Positions 11,844 to 24,333 of a stretch of DNA of 64,000 bases are shown in pieces. Numbering within the stretch: position 1 is the first letter of the stretch; each line of letters opens with the position of its first letter. Source of the stretch: Diatrype stigma (lineage: Eukaryota > Ascomycota > Sordariomycetes > Xylariales > Diatrypaceae). The position numbers and the translations under genes were made by a program. The stretch is from assembly GCA_022225965.2 (NCBI GenBank), contig JAKJXP020000064.1:1-64000 (forward strand). Reading direction: 5' to 3'. The notes under the pieces are model-generated. The model searched no databases, was not told the DNA's origin, and worked only from the letters and a program-made list of their open reading frames with translations.

Positions 11844-13091
11844 GGCTCACGTAGTATAAGGAAGACAGAGTCTCAAGGGAGGGAGTGAGCTTCAGCTTTA
11901 GCGTTGCAGCTACCTTATTAAGTAAGGCAGCGTTGGAGGGTGAGAGAAGAAGAGTGAACCCCGAATTACTACGATCGTTCAGAAGATATAGACGTAATGT
12001 TACACAAGTAACAAGCCCAGAAGGCTTGATGGCCGTGCTGGCTTGTGAGACGACTGATAAGGACTCAAGAGATACACTATGTGTCAAGGTGTATGTAGAA
12101 CATCAGCAGGCAGGCTGGCAAGCAGGCATACAGATTCGGACGGTATGATATCAGCTAGGCCTGATAGGTTACCAGGGTCCTCTCCGAATCAGGAATTTTG
12201 GGAAAACCGACGTAACGGTGGTGTGGGCTCAGGGCAGCGGTTGCAGATTTTCGATGAGACGCTGTAGATCGGTAAACTTTAAGTTAACCCTGGCAGCCCT
12301 GGCAGCCTGGCTAGCTGGGCTGGGCATGTGCAGTGTAGGTACTCTGTGCAGTGCAGTAGGTAGGTATGTAGGTATATGAGGAGTATGCATGCAACCTTAC
12401 CTTGAACATAGGTAGGTACCTAAGGTAGGTGCACGGGTGGATTAGGTAGTCAAATGCCTCTATGTAGAAGGATGTTGCAGGTGGTCTAGTTGGTCTCAAC
12501 AATCGGACGTTGTCAAAGGAACTTGCATGATTAGGCTCTGAGGAATGTTTGGTTCCAGAAGGCGAGAAGCTTCCGTCACATGCAGCGCAATGCGGGCGGG
12601 TGCAACGAGGGGTCGGTCGCCCTTTCGCCTCTCGCCTTTCGTGGGAGCTGCATGTGGGGGTTGTCATTTCCTTATCTGCTACTTATGGGCTGACTTGACT
12701 TCTCTTAATTGCATGTAGTTAGCTGAAGAATAAGTACTGCAGGGACCTCGTGTTAGCTTCACCCTTAAGAATATAGCCCGATTACAGGTATCACCATATC
12801 AATAAAGATCTAGGTTTTATAGAGAGTAAGAGTATGTACAACCTAATTAAAGTATATACTATTCGTAGTAGTTAGCAGATAGCTCTGCTGTATATATCGC
12901 TATCGCCTACAAGTACCTAGGCACTCACTTTTCTCACTGCTTGACGGCGGCCGATGGAAGTGTCGCATTTATAGATATCGAGCATTCGAATACGAAGTGA
13001 TATATCCTACAATTCTCCGCCCTAACTACCTACTAAGACAAGACGTAAGCGAGGACTGCTTTCTCATCTATCCGCCTATCTATCTATCTAT
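11844..13091. other. Intergenic region upstream of choline kinase
   Basis: 1.25 kb with no gene seen. The part next to 11844 is the choline kinase leader and promoter; one minus-strand frame (11776-12087) is open there but is overlapped by the real first exon in another frame. GGTAGGTA-type motifs cluster at 12,350-12,440, and TATC tetranucleotides occur at 13,075-13,100 by the HAD gene stop. Confidence 0.55.
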
Positions 13092-14648
13092 CTATTTATC
13101 CAGAGCCCCCTCCCGCTCCAGCGCCCAGCGCACAGCCGCCCGCACATCGTCCGCGATCATCTTGGGCTTCTGCCTGGGCTCGCCGTCGCGGGCCTCGTCC
13201 CAGACGCCCGTGCGGACGAGCACCGACACCCACTCGGTCCTGCCGTCCCGGCTGCGGTAGTCGTTGGCGCCGCGGATGTCGGACTCGGGGTTGTCGCCGA
13301 CCATGTAGACCCTGTGCAGCGGGCCCCTTGCTCCCGCTCCCGCTCCCGCTCCTTCTTCTCCCTTCGGTGGCGGCACTGCCGCCAGCGAAGCGTGGTACGC
13401 CTCGAGCACGCGCTCCGCGTACTCGTACGTGTGGCGGTGCGGCTTCCCGATGACGGTGCGGACCAGCTCGGCCGCCTCGCCGCCGCGGACGCGCGTGATC
13501 TCGTCCCACATGCCCGCGAGCGCGGCCTGGAAGGCGCCCTGGCCCAGCCGCGGCAGCGGGTAGCGCGCGCTCCAGAACAGGTCCGGGTTGGAGAAGTACA
13601 GGGCCGGCTGGCCGTCGGCCTGCCAGCCGCCCGGGCTGCCGTTCCGCCTCGAGTACGTCCCCAGCCGCCCCTGCTCGGACAGCAGCAGGTCCGCGATGAT
13701 CTGCAGGTCGAGCGCCCAGTCGCGCGGGTCGTTGAACACGAAGATGGCGTCGATCTTGAGGGGGCCCCCCGAGGGCGGCAGCGGCGGCGGCAGCGGCCGC
13801 GCCGTCGCCGCGTACCGCTCCTGGAGGAGCGGCTCGAAGGGGTAGATGGCGGGCTCGGCGGCCAGGATGTCGGCGGGGATGACGACGCGGCGGAAGCCGT
13901 AGGCCTCGGCGATCTCGCGGGCCTTGGCGGGGTCGGAGCCCGTGACGAGGATGGTCTTGTCCTGCAGCGGCCCCGGCCCCGGCTTGGTGCCGGGTTGCGT
14001 GGCCGTGGTCATGGCGAGTTCCCGGAAGGGCGTGTGCGACTGCACGAAGTTGTCCGTGGACAGCGGGACGCCGAGGCGCTCGCTCAGCTCGGCCACCCGA
14101 TCCGCGTCGTGCTTGCCCCCGCCGTTGGTCAGCAGGATGAACGGGATCTGGTTCTCCTGCAGGTGCCGCAGCGTCTCCGGGGCCCCCGGGATGGGCTCCG
14201 CCAGGTGCAGCAGGACGCCGTCGATGCTGGAGGGAGTTTTTGGTTAGCCCTTGGTCCCTTTCTCTTCTTTTCTTCTCTCTCCTCTCCATTATCCCTCCCC
14301 CTTGTTTCGGTTCTGCCGGGGTAGGGTATGTGGGAGGGAGTGAGCAGAAGGGGCGCGCTGGGGTGGATCAACTTACTCGAAAGCGAACGCAAAGCCTCGC
14401 AGCCCTGGTTTATTGGCCGTCGTCCCGAGCCCCCTCGTAGAAAGTAATGGTAACCCATGTAGCTTTGGTACGTGGTACGGGCCGGATACTAATGCTGGTC
14501 GCCGCGTAGTCGCACTGCTCGCCGACACGCTTGCCGGAGCGGTGCGGGTGAGCGAGGCAGCTGCGGCTACATGGTGATAGCGTAAAGTCTGGCAAGGGCG
14601 CGAGTGTATCGGCACGCGGCCGAGCAAAGTCTGGGAGAAAACCTTCAT
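13092..14648 (-). CDS. Mitochondrial HAD-superfamily IIA hydrolase (HDHD5/YKR070W type)
   Basis: Two exons, 14648-14377 and 14226-13092, give 468 residues. The intron (14227-14376; donor GTAAGT, acceptor CAG) splits the codon of the catalytic aspartate D91 (GA|C). HAD motifs are all present: FDIDGVLL (D91, D93), ILLTNGG (T124), a GKPHRHTYEY lysine motif and VYMVGDNPESDIRGAND. The cap and length fit the IIA group that includes yeast YKR070W and human HDHD5. The first 90 residues are Arg/Ser/Ala-rich with hardly any acidic residues, as expected for a mitochondrial presequence. I chose the ATG at 14648, since the longer frame starts only at TTG. The physiological substrate is not known for this family; phosphatase activity is inferred. 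A low-complexity Gly/Ala loop sits before the last motif. Its minus-strand neighbour is sco1, another mitochondrial gene. Confidence 0.88.
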
Positions 14649-15305
14649 TCCGAAGAATTTGCTAAATATGACACTTATCGTACAATCATACTCGCACGCG
14701 ACGACGTATCTCAATATTTCGAAGTCGTAGTGCTTTTGCCCGGATAAGGACCGTGTGAAGTAGGTACCTTAGGTAATGATAGGTACCTCTCTTACGTATG
14801 TTGCTGCCCCCCTTTGCTCCGCAGACTCCACTGCGCGTTTGGTTACAATTAGACCGGGTATTACCGGATAAGTGCGTCATTGTGAAGCCCTGAAGGTTTG
14901 CACATAACAAAATTGATCCCGTTTTGCTGGCAACATGATTGCATGCAGGTGGTATATCAACACGAATCTTGACTGGTAGGCTCAGACAGGTTTATTCATG
15001 GCTCCATATTGTTTCTCTTGACAGAAAACTCACCTTCTCAAGATACTCTGGAGTACTGAAGAAGATGGCGTAGACTTACCCCTGAGCAACTGGTAGCTAA
15101 GCTAGTATCCTCTGATATAAGCTTCTTTCTTTTTCATATGTACCTTAGTTAGGCACCTCATATATAGGTTACATGCACAATAACTTCACTTCAACCTCAC
15201 ATAAGAGTACTACAGTCCGAGCGGAGTTTTTCTTCCGTCGATAGAATTCCCAATAGCAAGCGATATATACCATACATGTCTCCCCCTTTTCAGCTCTGCT
15301 TTCCC
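14649..15305. other. Intergenic region between sco1 and the HAD gene
   Basis: 0.66 kb with no gene. It should contain the HAD gene promoter (right of 14649) and the sco1 3' end. A tandem of TAGGTACCTTAGGTA-like motifs is at 14,760-14,790. Confidence 0.6.
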
Positions 15306-16412
15306 TCACTCCGTTTTCCCCAAGCCCCCCCTCCAGTCGTTCATGTGGTCGAGGATGACCTTGGCGGCCTGGTCGGGGCTGTGCTGGCGGCCGAGGGCCT
15401 CGACGAAGTCGCCGTCGGGGTCCATCAGGTAGAAGTAGATGCTGTGGTCGACGAGGTAGTCCTGGCCGGGCTTGACGTTGCGCGGCGTGCTGAAGTAGAC
15501 CCGGTACGCCTTGCAGACGGCCTTGATCTGCTCGTACGCGCCCGTCAGGCCCACGAAGCGCGGGTGGAACTCGGCCAGGTACGACTTGAGCACGGGCGGC
15601 TCGTCGCGCTCCGGGTCGCACGTGATGAACACCGGCACCAGCTCCCCGGGCTTCTGCGCCTCCACCAGGTCGAACATCCGCGCCATCTTGTCCAGCTCCT
15701 CCGGGCAGATGTCCGGGCAGTGCGTGAAGCCGAAGTAGACCTGTAGCAAAACCCCCACGCAAGGTCGCATTAGTCCACTGTCACTGCTAGGAATAGTATC
15801 CGTGTACGCAAAGACCCTTGTGGGAAGAAGGGGGTGGGGAGGGGTGAAAGGGCTGGGGCAATTGTAGCATGTAGCATGTAAAGCGCAATGTCAACTCACC
15901 AGCGAATACCGGCCCCTCAGATCCTCGCTCGAGAAGGGCTTTCCGTTCTGGTCGATGAGCTCGAAGGGCCCGCCGACCTTGGGGCGGCCGACGCCCTTGG
16001 CGGCCTCGGCGACGCGCTTGCGCTGCATGCGCTGCTTCTCGTGCTCGAAGTACCAGACGAGCCCGCCGCTCGTGAGGACGAACAGCAGGCCGGCCTTCCA
16101 CGAGAACGGGCCCGTCCGGTACCGGCTCCGCGCCTCCTCCACCGTCTTCGCCTTGTACCGCCGCTGCTCGTAGCTACCGGGGCCGCCGCTGCCGCCGGGT
16201 TGGTTGTAGCATCTGGGACGCCGTGGAGATGTGGTCGATGTAGGTATCGGGCCGCTCCGAGGCGAGGACAAGGTGGGAGATGTCGGGGACGGGCGCATAG
16301 AGAGGAATCGGGCGCTGCACCATTGCTGCGGCTGCGGCTGCGGCTGCGGCTGCTGGGCTTGCCGCAGAAGGGACCGGAGGAGCGGCCGCGACGAGCTGAT
16401 CGGGCGCGACAT
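15306..16412 (-). CDS. sco1: Sco1, copper chaperone for cytochrome c oxidase assembly
   Basis: Two exons, 16412-15900 and 15740-15306, encode 315 residues. The intron (15741-15899, donor GTGAGT, acceptor CAG) joins GRYSL to VYFGFTHCPDIC. Sco1 sits in the mitochondrial inner membrane and hands copper to the CuA site of Cox2. Seen here: an Arg/Ser-rich presequence with a QPQPQPQPQQ run (residues 21-30, from a GCGGCT hexamer repeat at 16324-16353), one membrane segment (about 106-122, WKAGLLFVLTSGGLVWYF), then a thioredoxin-like domain with the copper ligands C179 and C183 (CPDIC) and H270 (YLVDHS). FVGLTG and MDPDG blocks are as in other SCO proteins. All ligands are intact, so the protein should be functional. 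Confidence 0.95.
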
Positions 16413-17992
16413 GGTCGAAGCAGTATATGTATACTACCTATGTGTGTGCGCTGCTGTTCCTAAGTGCGAGCGACCATGTAGCAAGCAATGCGACTTCAGT
16501 GCAGGTGGCTGTGACTGCCTGTAGTAGTAGTGAAGCTGCCGGTGCTGTTTGACTATCTAGGCTATGCACATATCAGATGTCAATCCTTCGAGAATTGAAC
16601 CGATAGATAAGGTTTAGGTAATGGGCCAAATGAACTCTAGCCATAGCTGTTTTATCTGCATAACCTTCTTAGGTACAATACCTAATTATGTAAGTAGTTA
16701 GCATAACTACAACAGGTAATTATCCTGCGACGCTTCCAAGTCCGACAAAAGCATCTTATTGGAAGCATCATCTCGTGGTAGCAGTACTACGTATGCGAAT
16801 ATTAGTAGCACCCAGTTACACATAATAGCTACACACATATGCCATCTTGGCCTCACGAATCTAGCTTCGTATATGGGCTTAAGGGTATAACTAAACGGTC
16901 ATCGGTTTCGTTGAAATTACCTACGAGCAGCTTCTAGATGAATATATCAGTTGCTGTAGGTAGGTGGCAGAGCGGTTCATTAGGAGGCATGTAAGTAGAT
17001 CTCCCCAGGAATGCCAGATGTGACATGGCTGGCGATGCATACGTCAACAACAGCAGCCACAACTTGCAAGTGACAAGGAGGTCGGCCACACAGAGAGCGG
17101 CTTCGTCTTCCAGGTCTCAGCTCGAGGGGTTCGGCGGCGTCCAGCTAGCCAGACAGCCAGCCAGCCATTGATTACACTGGAATGAATGAAACGGAGGCAG
17201 GATCTCTTGCAGAAACTACACAAATTCTCTCTGTTCCGAAGCCCTATATTACTCTAAGTTACAAATACAACAGCCCTTGTCTAGGAAACCAGACCAGGAC
17301 CAAAGAACACAACATCGATCCATCAATCCATCATCCATTATATCCGCGTTGTTTTCTCATGAGGCACGTCTCCCCCCCGTGCTCGTCTCCTTGGTCATGC
17401 GCGAGCCGCCCCGGCTTCCTGGACATTCGTCTAAAATAAAATAACAAGTCCCCATCGATTATCCACAAGCAGAAGAAACCAGGTTTCGAGTTTAGGGGTA
17501 TTTTCGTCCGGTGGGTGTGATGAGCTTGGGATTGTTCTGGGGAAAACAGTTATGTGCAGATGCAGTGCTACGGCTATGCCTCGCAAAAACAATGCTCCCG
17601 AAACGTACGCAGTTCGCCTTGTTGTCCCGATCAGCCTGTCGTCCCTGCTCTTCCGACGCCTTCACCGAAAACAAACGAATCAAAGCAGTCTATTTTGATC
17701 GTGTCTTTCGTACACCCATGCAGAAATTTTCTGCCCGTCTCAGAGAGAGGGGCTAGTTGGGAAGAATCTGAAAAAACCCAATAATCATTGGGTACCAGAG
17801 CGGAGGTCCGGGAGGAACGACGACGCGTCAGGAACTCAGGGACATCTGCTAGGCACATAACGAAAACTTTGATGCGCCGTACCCAACAAATTCCTCCCTA
17901 CGACAGTCTCCACAACTCAAGAGAAGCGCGATGTCGCCAATACGCTCATGCTTCAACCCTGAGGCAATTTTCAAAGGGGACACAAAAGATGC
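16413..17992. other. 1.6 kb intergenic region
   Basis: No gene seen. The sco1 promoter lies next to 16413. The region from 16,560 to 16,960 is A+T-rich. Short frames on both strands near 17.5-17.9 kb have no family signature and probably belong to the 3' flank of the next gene. Confidence 0.55.
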
Positions 17993-20342
17993 TCAGTTCC
18001 GGCTCGCGCTGGTACGGCTTCGTTCATCCTCCTCTTCGATCACATCACTGAGTCGAGTCGGGTGGTGGTGGCGAGGCATCTGCTGCTCCACTTGGTCCCA
18101 GCCGGATGAGTAGCCTGCGCCCGAGTAGTCGGGGGCCGCAGAATATTGAGGTTGTTGCTGCTGTTGTTGTGGCTGCTGCTGCTGCTGCTGCTGCTGTGTT
18201 GTGCTACTACCAGTAGGTTGATAGACCTCGGGCTGTGTCGCTGGCGTTTCGAAGTCCTCTACGTTAACGGTCAGAATCCACTGAAGTAGAAACCAGAGAG
18301 GAAACCAGACATCCGCGGGGGAAGCCCTATGCCCAGTTCCTCGTAGGGTCAGACCGGTACTCACCCTCACTATAACCTCCCTCAGAGTTGTAACTCTGCC
18401 GGTGATGGACGCCAGGCTGAGTTTGGTACGGAGCATTGGTGCTTGCTGATGTAGGGGTCGGCTGAACAGCAGGAGCTTGGGTATATTCGGGCCGAGCACC
18501 TCGAGCACTGGGCGATTGTGTGTATTCAGTAGGCTCTGCTTGGTTGTAGGAGCGAGGATCTCGCTGGCTGTTGCTCCGGCCGGCGCTTTGTATCATGGGA
18601 ACCACCTGAACACCGCCTATGATGGTAGGTTGACCATGCTGCAGCGACACAATGCGCTCTCGCTCTTCGTTCTCGCGTCGGCCGAGTTCGTCCCAAGCTC
18701 GACGAGCTTCCTCCTTTGAGATCAATAGTTCCTTGCGCATCTCCGCCACCGTCTGTAGGAGCTTGGATGATCCTTCCTCCCGCTCAAGGGCTTCTCGGAT
18801 CGCATCTGCTCTAGTGCGTCGCTCCTCCTCCAATGCTGCTTCTAACATGGCGGTTACTTCCTGGTTCCGCTCCAGTTCGGACCGGGTCTCGAAGAACCAT
18901 CGCTGAAACTTCCGCTCAGATGACGCTCGCAGGCGCTGTAGCTCGACTACAGCATGGAACAGATTGGCTCCGGCCGAAGAAAGATCGGTGACCTGGCGGG
19001 CTAGCTGCTGCGACACAGGGTCTTCGTTGATTTCTTGTGCGTTCTGCTGCAGCCGCCGGATCCAGAAATTGGTCAAACCCTCCCAATGAGCAGACAGGTT
19101 TTCCCATCGCTCAAACGCATGGGGGAATGAGCTCCTAGCCCGTGATGCTGATGCGGACCCGGAAGCTTCGCCAGTCTGGGGTTGATATCCAGCAGCTCCA
19201 GACGTCGTGGCACCAGGAACTGGCTGGGTAGGGGCCGATGTGGCTCGGGTGTGGCGCTGCGTACTTTGCGCCTGATTATCCCCAGATGCTATAGGATACA
19301 CCCCGCCACGGTTACCGTCATCAGGTCTTGTATCAGCTCTTGCACGACCAGTGGAAGTCTGCACAGGCCGTCGTGAGGTGGAATGTATATCTGCGCCGGT
19401 GCCCGAGGGCCCAGTACCAGCGCCAGCAGCTGCGGCTGCAGCGGCAGCGCGACGCTCCGATTCCCGTCGTAGTGCCTCGTCTTGGGCGCGCGCCTCCGCT
19501 TCGGCATGTTCTTTTTCCATGCGTTTTTGCTCCTCCCGCTGCTTTTCCCGAGCTGCCTCGCGAGCTGCTCGTTCTTGCATGATCGCCCGGGGACCCTTAA
19601 TCCCGGGAGAGCCAGTGGGCGCGGGCGCGCGTGCCGCAATCGGACGTGACATCGAGGCGGCTTTTCCGTTGGAGGCAGCAGGAAGACCTCCTGAAATATC
19701 AGCCATTGGCGCGTAAAGTTCTGCGTAGTCCTCAGTGTATGGATTCGGACCCCTCAATCCTTCCTCCAGCGCAAATAAAATCGCACGGTGAGTACTTTTC
19801 GTGATGCGCGCAGCCCGGTATGGTTCGGGTTGGGTTAGACCAGAGAAGCCTGTTGCTTGCTGTCGCTGTGAGAGAGAATCGGTCGAGGATTCGTCAGCAG
19901 AATCAACTAGCTCCTGTGAGGGTCGGCGTCCTAGTCGTCGCGGCTCTTTCCGAGATGGGAAATGGCGGTCAGTACCGAGGAGTACGTATTTCCCTTGGGG
20001 ACCAAGAGAAACAACAACTTGCTCGGGAGGTTGCTGGGTGGGTTGTTGTTCTGGCTTAGGATCCGGACTTGGAGTGGCAGAAAATCGAGGAGTCCGCCGA
20101 AGACGGTGTTGGGAAGATGGGGTCTGTCTTTGCTCCGGGGTATGTGGTGGAGGAGTTTGTGGGAGAAGCTTATGCTGCTGGCGCTGGTATCTAGATGTCG
20201 TAAGAGGTTCGTGAGATTCGTAACGGTCGTGAGAAGACGTGGCGGGAATGAAGTCCGACAACTTTGCTATTGTTTCGCCGCGGGCAACCGGGAACGTTGA
20301 GGCAGACAAGGTGGGAGAGGTCACCACAACAGTGGTGGTCAA
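17993..20342 (-). CDS. Coiled-coil, polyQ-rich hypothetical protein; start codon unresolved
   Basis: Two exons, 20342-18365 and 18258-17993, give about 747 codons. The intron (18259-18364) has donor GTGAGT and acceptor TAG, joining YSE to EDFETP in frame. I do not recognise a named family. The N-terminal 210 residues are disordered, with GPQGKYVLLG near 115-124. Basic/acidic coiled coil spans about 255-305, a probably conserved block with SAHWEGLTNFWIRRLQQN is at about 417-434, and long coiled coil covers about 460-570, followed by QPTIIGGVQVVP. A polyglutamine tract is near the C-terminus, which ends in an acidic VIEEEDE patch. The open frame extends upstream to a TTG at 20342 with no in-frame ATG before the stop at 20366; the first in-frame ATG is at 19706 (residue 213). 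A further upstream exon or a non-AUG start must be considered. No membrane segment or signal peptide is seen. Confidence 0.72.
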
Positions 20343-20813
20343 CGAACAACAGATCAGATCAGGCTACTAGTTGAAAGCCACTGCCCATCAATGCTAACAA
20401 AAAGCGAAGTGAATTAGAACGGCACTCCACGTGTCAATGGCTCCCACAAGGTACCTAGAATAGAGGCCTCGATAGAGTTGTGCCTGGCAGGTGTTTGATT
20501 GCTGCTGTACTTTGCAAATAGCGGAAGTTTGCAGACTCGCTGGGTACTTTGTGGAAGAATGAGAACGCGCAATCAGTGGTGTATCGTGAGGGCAAACGTG
20601 TTTGGGCTGGTACCTGACACAACCCGGGGCAAGCTCGAGTTCGAGGTTGGGTAAACCAGGAGGCTGGGCCGTAGGCGAAAAATACGGGTGGCTAGTAAAA
20701 CCGGGCGGATGGGAAACCCAGCCGTTTGTTAACCCCGTGATGTAAACAAAAGAATCAAACTCGGCGCTTCCAGTTAATGGCTGGTTGAAAAAGCCAATGA
20801 TATATCACAAGGG

Positions 20814-20856
20814 TTGCGGCTGTGGTTGCGGCTAGGGCTGCGGCTGCGGCTGCGTT
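20814..20856. repeat. Degenerate GCGGCT hexamer repeat
   Basis: About seven imperfect copies of GCGGCT/TGCGGT. The same hexamer makes the QP run in sco1, so it appears to be a common local slippage unit in this genome. Confidence 0.8.
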
Positions 20857-23800
20857 GATGTCTTGCCCGAGTCGTCACGATGGCCAAAACGTCTGATGCC
20901 TGAAGCACTACCATCGCAGACCCAACTGCGGTAGCAGCACCTGGGCTGCTGGCAACCACAAGACCTCGATTTGAGGAGATCAAGTAATGCGATTAGGAAT
21001 TCCGGTCATAGATTGGTGATTTCGAACATGCTCATGGGTCAATGGCTCAAAACGAGACGGAAAGCTGGGTTAAGACTTATGGGAGTGACAGGGCCGCCCT
21101 CCTCCAGACGCATTCATTACAACACCAAAGACCTCAGTGAGTAAGAGTGAATGACAAGAATAGCTACAGCGCATACAGTGTGCAGCTGTTTTCCTTGTAC
21201 GGTGTAACAACAATGTCCCTAACTAGGTAATAAGCGCCAACACAAGCAAGCAACTTGCTCACATCAGTCGCTCTTGCAAGAAAGTTCCCTCTTAGACTAC
21301 ATGTAGTATTTAATCCAAGAGCTTCCATTTCCTGGCCCTAGCCATTTCCATACATGCAGTCGCTGCATCTACAGAGAGATGCACATGATACATACCTGCA
21401 TACCTACATGTAGTATAGTACCTAAGTACAGGTAAGTAAGTACAGGCAAGTAACCTGTGATGCTAAACAGCCAAGGCAGCGCACACCGACTTGACTGCCA
21501 GAGCACGATATACAAGCGCGTAGCTGATGTAATGGATCTATCGATTTTGCCTAAGCTTGGGTCCTCTGTATGCTTCCAGGTCCTTTAATCTTCTAACAAC
21601 ATCAGCAGGTGACAATGCACGTTCCTTTGCTTCGTGTTGTGAGACTTGGGTAGCCCACGGATCGTGTTAGTTATCACAGCATCAAGCGGGACTTGTGATA
21701 TACCACTGAAAAGCCATGCGTACAAAGTACATAGCTAGGTACGGGCTTGATTCGACCTGTTTGACCGAGCCTATCAAAGCTTATTTTTATTTCATCTGAA
21801 GTTATCTCGTTATCTTGTTGAATCTACCTAGGAGAGAAGATGAAGTCCCATGTCCCATACCTTAGTTACACCTTCTAGGATGCCTTCTAACTAGGTACCT
21901 AGAATACTCCAAATCAAGATGCAGCGATGACCGCACCTTCACATCTCCTCGCGTACAGTGCAAGACAGTGGATAGGTACCTAAGCAAGATGGCAGAATGT
22001 GGGAGGTTGGCGTCCAAGTTTAACGTGTGCGTTGGCACGTTCAGCAGCAAGACATGGAATGGCTAGCGCCCTCCAATTCCCACGCTAGAGGCAGACCCTG
22101 GCAATCCCAATAGGCCGGGAGAGAGTGGATGCTGCAAGCCGACTGTCGGGTCCGTCGACTCCATCCGAGTCTCCGGTGCACGTCATTCAAGGCAGATGGG
22201 GAAGCAGGAACTTGGAAAGATATCTACCTACCTACATGTAGGTACCTACATTAAGATACATCCGTACGTTGTTGTACATTGGTGTACATCGGTACTAGGA
22301 TGCAGTATATGCGTCAAGTGCTTTCTTTTAGAGGCCGCTACGGTGTCCTGAGTTCAATGCATGTCAAGCAAATGAAAAGGACGATCGCAGGCGGATGTGG
22401 ACGGAGACGTTCTTAATCTGATTACCTCGCTGCATGTCTCATAAGCAACGGAGTTAGTTCGAGTAGCCATTTCGGATCATTGCAGCACTTTAGCGGTCTA
22501 CCTAGGTACATACCTACCTACAGGCTACAGTAGAGGGCTTGTGCCTTGCATGCTGTGATAGGTGAAAGGAGGCAAGTGGCAAGTGTGTGTAGTTGAAATA
22601 GCCCTACCATCAGAATTCAAGTCCTGCATGGTAGGTAATGGCTTGCAACATTGACAAAAAAAGAATAGCGATGGCAGGCTTCATTAGTTAATGAAGTAAA
22701 GCTTAGAGGGGCAAGGGCCGAGCCGTTCCTCCTCCTGACCCAAGCTCTTCATACCTTAGTGTTAGCTGTCGCTGGGAGCCATTGGCCAATGAGAAGCTTT
22801 GTTGGCTATAACTACCTAGGGCTTTTGGGTTCGCGGCTTTTTCTGGGTCGAAGCTTGTGAGTAACAACAAGCTCTTTTCATCATGGGCAAAAGTGAAGGG
22901 CAGCTTGAAAGGGTATTAAGTTTTTCCTGACACAGAGGATCGGCCTTCAGAACCTACCTCGAGATGTTTATCCCAAAAAGCAGCCGGGAGACTGTTACAG
23001 TATAGCAGTCCTTCAGTCAACCTACCGTATCCTGAACGACGGTTTGGTGTCCTTGGGCCTAAAATGAGCACATCTTTGGAAGCCAACACTATGGAGTTAG
23101 CCTGTCATGAAATCAACACGGAGAAGTGGCCAGTCAGACGAGTAGGCATACAGATATCCAAAGCTGATCGTAGAGCCTATTGAGTGTGACTTACAGGTTT
23201 TTGCTATCGGTGTTTCCCCTACGCCTAACTCTCCTATCAAGAGAACGAGAAGACGTTGTCCTTTCGGGGGGTGGGTTAACTATGTGTTTGATGTCTTGGA
23301 CGGCGTGACGGTCATCACTGAAACAAGTTGGGAGAAGCCAACTCGTTAGCTATGGACCCTCCGAGGCATGTTTACCTAGCAACAGCCCCTTTTCCAATAT
23401 TCCTAGCGGCCGCCGAGTCCTCGGTGGTGTAAATACCAAGTAAGGGAGGCCATTTTGTTATCGGACGTAATGCAGTTGAATCCCATTATACATAACGACA
23501 AGTGTTCGGGACTACAGCCCGCCCTATAAGGCCTATATACATGAGCGACACTGGCTCCCTACTGAATACGCTCTTGCTATCTTCTTGGTAGGTGAATATT
23601 GTTGAGCTCGAGGCACGATAATTTTAAGTCGTGTCCGAGTTGGTCAACAGCATCGCTACCGTTGCGAATTGCGGACATAACGCATGAATTAGGAAGACCC
23701 AGTCAGATCAGCTATATGTATTAGTAGGTAAGTATGCTAGTGATATGTGTCCGAGGGTAGGTAGTCAGGCAAGTTATCATCTGGGATGGAAAGAGGCGGT

Positions 23801-24302
23801 AGTATACTAGCATACTGCTTGAAAAAAAAGGCAGGGGAACCACTGGAAATGCTTACCTAGGCAGTCTAATACTGCCGCCCCCTATGCCTGGAATGATATA
23901 CCTAGTAGTACATGACAATGTTTGTATATGTGTGTGAAGTATAGGTTGATTGCGTTGTCTTCCGGGCATCAGAAGGGGAGAGCCTAATAGTGACGACCTT
24001 GCAAGTTGCAACCCTCACGTGTAGTACGGCTACCTAAGCTGCTAAGGCACCAACCACAGCAACCATGCACACATATATATTAGAACAATAAATTATCCTC
24101 ATCGCACTCCCACAAAGATGTAGTGAAGTTGTTAGGCGGCTGGTGCTCGCAGCAAGATCCGCCCGAGACCTCTTGTCCCGACTAAGTCTTGCCACCTTCC
24201 TTAAGGCCATCACCGGTTCAGTTCTGGAAAATGACAGCATTGTTTTTCATTCCCATTTCGGCATCTCCTTCACTTCCATTATCTTCATGACCTATTCTCC
24301 CT

Positions 24303-24333
24303 CCCCTACCCCTACCCCTACCCCTACCCCCTA
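24303..24333. repeat. (CCCCTA)n, telomere-like hexamer array
   Basis: Five copies of CCCCTA (TAGGGG on the minus strand), beginning about 260 bases beyond the rrp43 stop codon. It differs from the canonical TTAGGG by one base per unit. Confidence 0.9.

Noticed and set aside
13314..14324. 336-codon plus-strand frame opposite the HAD gene
   Set aside because: The Arg/Leu/Gly/Val-rich product is typical of antisense reading in a third-position G+C-rich exon; all HAD motifs are on the minus strand.
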